This document shows positions 60,369-64,000 of a stretch of DNA of 64,000 bases, piece after piece (positions within the stretch are counted from its first letter, which is position 1; the number at the start of each line of letters is the position of its first letter). The notes beneath the pieces are model-generated. The model did no database searches and was not told where the DNA came from. It saw only the letters and a program-made list of their open reading frames with translations. The position numbers were made by a program, and so were the translations under genes. The stretch covers positions 1,054,001-1,118,000 of the forward strand of contig JAMYGW020000005.1 in NCBI GenBank assembly GCA_025617375.2, written 5' to 3'. Source of the DNA: Acarospora socialis (lineage: Eukaryota > Ascomycota > Lecanoromycetes > Acarosporales > Acarosporaceae).

Positions 60369-61123
60369 TTACTCGTCATCTGTCAACTTATCAAGCTCAG
60401 AAATTGACCACACCATGTACCAAAGAAGCACGAACACTGCAATCACCGCCAGGACAGAAACCCATGCTAATACAACCGCCGCAGTACCAACATGTGGCAC
60501 CATCTCGCCCGGCGCAACATTCTCGACGACGTATGCAGTCGAGACTGCTGCAGCGTGTTGCCAAATGGCAGAAATGAGCATCAAAAGCGCTGATACGCCC
60601 GCCGCTAGCGTTGAGGAATATGATATATGCCTTGCTGAAAAGGGTTTAACTTCGACAATGGAACCTGTTTCATCGTTGACTTCCTCATACCAGCCTGGGA
60701 ATGTACAGAGAGCTCCGAATATTATGGACAGAAGTGTGATGGAAGCAAGCCTAGGACATCTTTTTAGTATGTCTACCGTCTGGGCCACTCGGCACTCACA
60801 TCAAACCTGGACATACGACGTGATCCTTAAAATCAGCCTGGATCGTGAGCAGGTTCTGGGGGTCTTGGTAGACTCCCAGAGCAGAGGCTAAGCTGTGAAC
60901 GTCTTTCTCGCAATGCCAGCTGCTATTCGCTTGTCGCGCACATAGCCCGAAATATCCTGCTCGGACAATCAAGGATGGATCTTCGGCGAGATCTGAAAGG
61001 GATAAGAAAAGGCGATCAACCCTCAATTTTCGAAGCAGGTGGACATGACAACGTCATACCTGACTCGCGGTATGCAAGAGATAATCCTAGGGAAGGATTT
61101 GGCGCAGCTAGCGAGTACGAGGC
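60369..61123 (-). CDS. Fig1-like membrane protein, 3' exons (5' end unresolved)
   Basis: Three minus-strand exons fit in phase: 61123-61060, 60992-60800 and 60750-60369. They encode ASYSLAAPNPSLGLSLAYRES, then DLAEDPSLIVRAGYFGLCAR..WHCEKD and QADFKDHVVCPGLM, then LASITLLSIIFGALCTFPGWYEE and two more hydrophobic segments (TLAAGVSALLMLISAIWQHAA, VVLAWVSVLAVIAVFVLLWYMVW). The GYFGLC-x(n)-WxC pattern and the helix ending in FPGW are typical of Fig1, a membrane protein with a claudin-like fold that supports Ca2+ influx and cell fusion during mating. The N-terminal membrane segment should lie in an upstream exon; PILVAVLFS near 61217-61240 is a candidate but I cannot find a start codon in phase. 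It could be a full gene with a split N-terminus or a decaying copy. Confidence 0.6.
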
Positions 61124-62393
61124 CTATATAGCAGAAAGTTTTTCACCCGAAGCTTGAGAGTTATAAGGGGCAGAAGACTGTCAACAGCGATGATATAAAA
61201 ACAACCTACCTGAGAAAAGCACGGCAACTAATATTGGTCCGAAACAAATGCCCGGAAACTCAATTAAATCTAGTAAGGACTCGAATTAGCCACAATACTC
61301 GAGGTCGCTTGCTGTCATTGTGGCCCGCCCAAGACATTTCAGAGACGTCTCACCCCGGAATGACCACATGGCTAGACTCAAAGGATATTCAAAAAGGCTA
61401 CTTGGGGAAGAGCTGCCTTCACAAGATATTCGGGTTCGCAAAGGGTGTAATAAACCCTATAACCGAATTGCAATGACCGCTGAGGTAGGTGGAAAACTTG
61501 GATCGAAGACAGTCCTCCTGATGGAGGATTTCAGCCTTGTACGAGTACTCTTCTTCAGCTCCTGGGTATCACAGTACATTCATGCTTATTAAGTTCTCGA
61601 CTAAATAACAAGGGTAGCCCGCTCGGCCTGAGCCTCCTTGACATTGCAACCCCAGGCGTCTTGGCTGACCTATTGTGGGAGAATATCAATACTCTTCTGC
61701 CCTAACCTACGTTTTGATCAATCAGCTCCTTAGAGTCAAGTGTTTCAACCTTCTGCCTTCGGTCGATTACAAGCTGGATTGGCCAAATCGCCTCTTCAAC
61801 CTTCCTCTTCAGCTTTTGATGGGCTTTGAGAGTACGCGCAACGGGACTGTGGCGCTTGTCTTATGAATGATTTCGTATTCATACCGTGTTGTTGTCCTTG
61901 GTCCAAAGCTACGTCTGTCTACTACGAAGTTGTCGTCAAAACATCGACACAATGGCAGAAGTGACACCGATACCCAGTGACAGACGGAGAACCGCCTCTT
62001 CACTAAACCTTGATGTCCATCCCACGGTTCCTGTACAGCGTCTACTTCGGCGGACATGCAGTTTTAGATATGCAATGCAGCCACACAACTCTCTTGGAGG
62101 TGAACAGGATCCTCAAGAGACGCCTTCGGCGGCTTCAGAGGCTATCGAACCAAATGCAGACGACCTGCAAATCAGACCTCAACGTGGGAGTCTTTCAATC
62201 AGATCCGAACAGTTCGATCATTGCAGGAGAGTTTCGTCGCCGCCGACTACTAGGAGCGCAGGAAGTATTGGCCGCTAGGTAACAGCCCTAGCACCTTTGA
62301 CCTAGAAGAATATGCGGGAATATTGATAGACTATCTTCGGACCTTGACCATCTCATTAATGTTCGCAAAGTTGGCCGACGCTCTGCCGGGTGC
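61124..62393. other. Unresolved stretch between Fig1-like and CorA-like genes
   Basis: The 5' exon of the Fig1-like gene probably lies in the left part. On the plus strand an open frame of 108 codons starts at ATG 61952 (MAEVTPIPSDRRRTASS) and stops at 62278; its composition is Ser/Arg-rich without a domain. It may be part of the CorA-like gene's 5' end, but I found no intron of plausible length that joins the two. Confidence 0.35.
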
Positions 62394-64000
62394 ATGTATT
62401 CATTCTTCGAAGGTACTCAGGCAGATATGAGCGAGTGCTTCAAGGACCAAGTCCTGATCAGAGGGATCTTGGGGAAAACGGCCAACTCTTCCGACCGAAT
62501 TCTCAACGCACAACCCGAAGACAGTGTACGAACGATTTTCATACAAGATCTAGATGCCAGCGCCCTCAAGGCATTAGGCTTCTACTTCCAGTTGAACCCT
62601 GAATTCTTCGAACAGCACCTGAATAGGTCTGGGTATCATGAAGCATCTTATCAAGACCCTTTACCACACACCTGGAATACTAACTCCGCAGTAAAGGATT
62701 ACTTCTCACTCCGCTGGTTCAGACCGGTATTACGACACAGGGAGGCCCCTCCAAAAGGAAGTGACAGAATGGCACTGCTTCGCGGAGATTGGATCACATG
62801 GGATGAATCCATACCTTCCAAGCGCAGAGATCGATCTCGCTTGAGAGACGTAACTCATCGAGTACGCTCTGGAAACAACATACTCCGGCAGGAATGGAAT
62901 CTCTCGACTGATCCAGCAGCCCAAGACGTTACTTTGGACAAGTATGTGCCGTGCTGCTGGGAGGAAAGAGCAATTGTGTATCATACAGCGGCACCGGGGA
63001 ATAGGAGGCTTGGTAGGTCCCCATGCAGCCGCATCCTCAATATCATGTGTACACGGCATGCTAACATATCACAAGATTTTTGGTTGCTAGACCCACTACC
63101 AAACTTTATCCATGAGTTGAAGGAAGAAGACGCGTTAATCTTCTCCGGCAGCGTCTTTCCTACGGGAGAAGGGCAATGGAGGAGAGCAGAGCTGTTACCT
63201 TATAACCCACCTTCCTCGCGGCTTCCACCACCTTCGGTTGGCTCTTTGTACCAAGGCACCTGCACAGGTCTCATCTCCGCCTTGGAACTGAGCGATCAAC
63301 TTAAGTCTCTCAGATCTACCCACGCTGACTTGCACGACTGGATGAAACACCTTGCTGATCAAGGAGACGAGTCGCAAATAGACCCTTGCGTAGCACTGCT
63401 CAACATCGTGTCGTTGGACACGCATCGGCTCCTCCGCGTGATTGAGGCAGCTCTGGATGAGGTCAGCGTCAGCTCTATGAATGATTATCTATTGCAAGAG
63501 CGACTACTGCATTGGCAAACGCTAATCAACAAGATCCTCATCGAACTACCATTGATAATGTCTTCTATCGAAGGCCTCGTCCATTACTATTTCCAGGGAA
63601 CTCCAGTCCCAGCTCAAGTGCAAGACATCGTGGACAAGCTGCGTCGCGGTACTGGGAAGCTGGTGAAAATGACCGAGAAGAGCCACATGTCACTGCGTGC
63701 CGACGTCGCCATTCTCGAGAGCAAACGCCAAATCGCCGAAGCAGAGGGTGTCTCGCGATTAACGGAACTGGGCTTCATTTTCCTCCCGCTGTCCTTCGCA
63801 GCAAGCGCTTTCAGCATGCCGATCAACGAGCTGGAAAATCGGGTTCCGCTGTCCACCTTCGTCGTTGTGGCCATCCTTCTCGCAGCGATTGCGTATGGCA
63901 CCCGGCTCCTGATTCGCAACTCCTTCGTGAAGAGCATCAGGCGCACATGCCTCAGCAAAGCCCGAGCGTACGGCGAAATTTCTCCTGAAAGCGAGATCCC
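62394..64000 (+). CDS. CorA-like Mg2+-transporter-domain protein, cut by the window edge
   Basis: Exons 62394-63012 and 63076 to beyond 64000 are in phase. Coding potential may begin upstream of ATG 62394. The sequence has the motif FIQDLDASALKALGFYFQLNPEFFEQHLNRSGY, then SLRWFRPV, typical of a large fungal group of CorA-like proteins. Further on come a long helical region (ELSDQLKSLRSTHADLHDWM, LESKRQIAEAEGVSRLTELGFIFLPLSFAASAFSM) and a last membrane helix (STFVVVAILLAAIAYGTRLLI). True CorA channels have a GMN motif after the first helix; here AFSMPINE takes that place, so Mg2+ transport is doubtful and the physiological role is unknown. The C-terminus lies outside this window. Confidence 0.78.
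   Translation, partial: MYSFFEGTQADMSECFKDQVLIRGILGKTANSSDRILNAQPEDSVRTIFIQDLDASALKALGFYFQLNPEFFEQHLNRSGYHEASYQDPLPHTWNTNSAVKDYFSLRWFRPVLRHREAPPKGSDRMALLRGDWITWDESIPSKRRDRSRLRDVTHRVRSGNNILRQEWNLSTDPAAQDVTLDKYVPCCWEERAIVYHTAAPGNRRLGRSPCSRILNIMCTRHANISQDFWLLDPLPNFIHELKEEDALIFSGSVFPTGEGQWRRAELLPYNPPSSRLPPPSVGSLYQGTCTGLISALELSDQLKSLRSTHADLHDWMKHLADQGDESQIDPCVALLNIVSLDTHRLLRVIEAALDEVSVSSMNDYLLQERLLHWQTLINKILIELPLIMSSIEGLVHYYFQGTPVPAQVQDIVDKLRRGTGKLVKMTEKSHMSLRADVAILESKRQIAEAEGVSRLTELGFIFLPLSFAASAFSMPINELENRVPLSTFVVVAILLAAIAYGTRLLIRNSFVKSIRRTCLSKARAYGEISPESEI

Noticed and set aside
62279-62305. 27-nt intron joining the 61952-62278 frame to the CorA-like gene
   Set aside because: It is too short for a spliceosomal intron, so the 5' end is left open.
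1-64000. tRNA or rRNA genes
   Set aside because: I looked for T-arm-like GGTTCRA motifs and conserved rRNA stretches and found none with a supporting cloverleaf; a tRNA search tool could still find one I missed.

Overview
This window is nuclear DNA from a filamentous ascomycete (Pezizomycotina; a Dothideomycete-like fungus is my guess, not a demonstrated placement). The signs are: genes on both strands, spliceosomal introns of mostly 50-70 nt with GT..AG ends, proteins typical of this group (JIP5, an ENA-type Na+-ATPase, a YOR1-type ABC transporter, CCP1, a CorA-like FYFQLNPEFFEQHL protein), a Fot1/pogo DNA transposon, and no operons. I rebuilt 22 genes or gene parts. Exon joins were checked for phase; start codons are the first plausible in-frame ATG.

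Layout, left to right: PRP39 splicing factor (90-2762, +); membrane-anchored alpha/beta hydrolase (3255-4759, -); a 1,567-residue five-zinc-finger protein of unknown function (5781-11013, +); JIP5 WD-repeat protein (11328-12648, +); thioredoxin-PITH protein (13986-15220, -); a 2.1 kb divergent promoter region with clustered GCCAAG sites; ENA-type P-type ATPase (17349-21040, +); DPH4 J-protein (22691-23215, -); SMP-C2 membrane protein (23864-27925, +); an unrecognised protein (28803-29801, -); a Zn-cluster transcription factor with four 19-residue acidic repeats (30485-32946, -); a whole-looking Fot1/pogo transposon (33129-34937) just upstream of it; cytochrome c peroxidase (35247-36543, -); F-box/zinc protein (37884-40745, -); an MFS transporter (41679-43687, +) whose second intron carries a 197 bp hairpin MITE; ArfGAP-UBA protein (45340-47523, +); ornithine aminotransferase (47860-49434, -); GPI10 mannosyltransferase (49910-52142, +); YOR1-type ABC transporter (53008-57636, +); monocarboxylate-type MFS carrier (58113-59600, +); an F-box relic; a Fig1-like membrane protein (60369-61123, -, 5' end unresolved); and a CorA-like protein running off the right edge.

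Most genes are unrelated housekeeping or transport genes; I see no biosynthetic cluster and no viral element. The most unusual signal is the zinc-finger gene. Each of its five C2H2-like fingers is cut by a phase-0 intron at the same place, between the Cys pair and the His pair, so every internal exon holds the His half of one finger and the Cys half of the next. Skipping such an exon would keep the frame and make a hybrid finger. Other leads are the MITE-bearing intron, the whole-looking pogo element next to the transcription factor promoter, a stop-free 75-nt intron in ornithine aminotransferase, and the GCCAAG cluster upstream of the Na+-ATPase.
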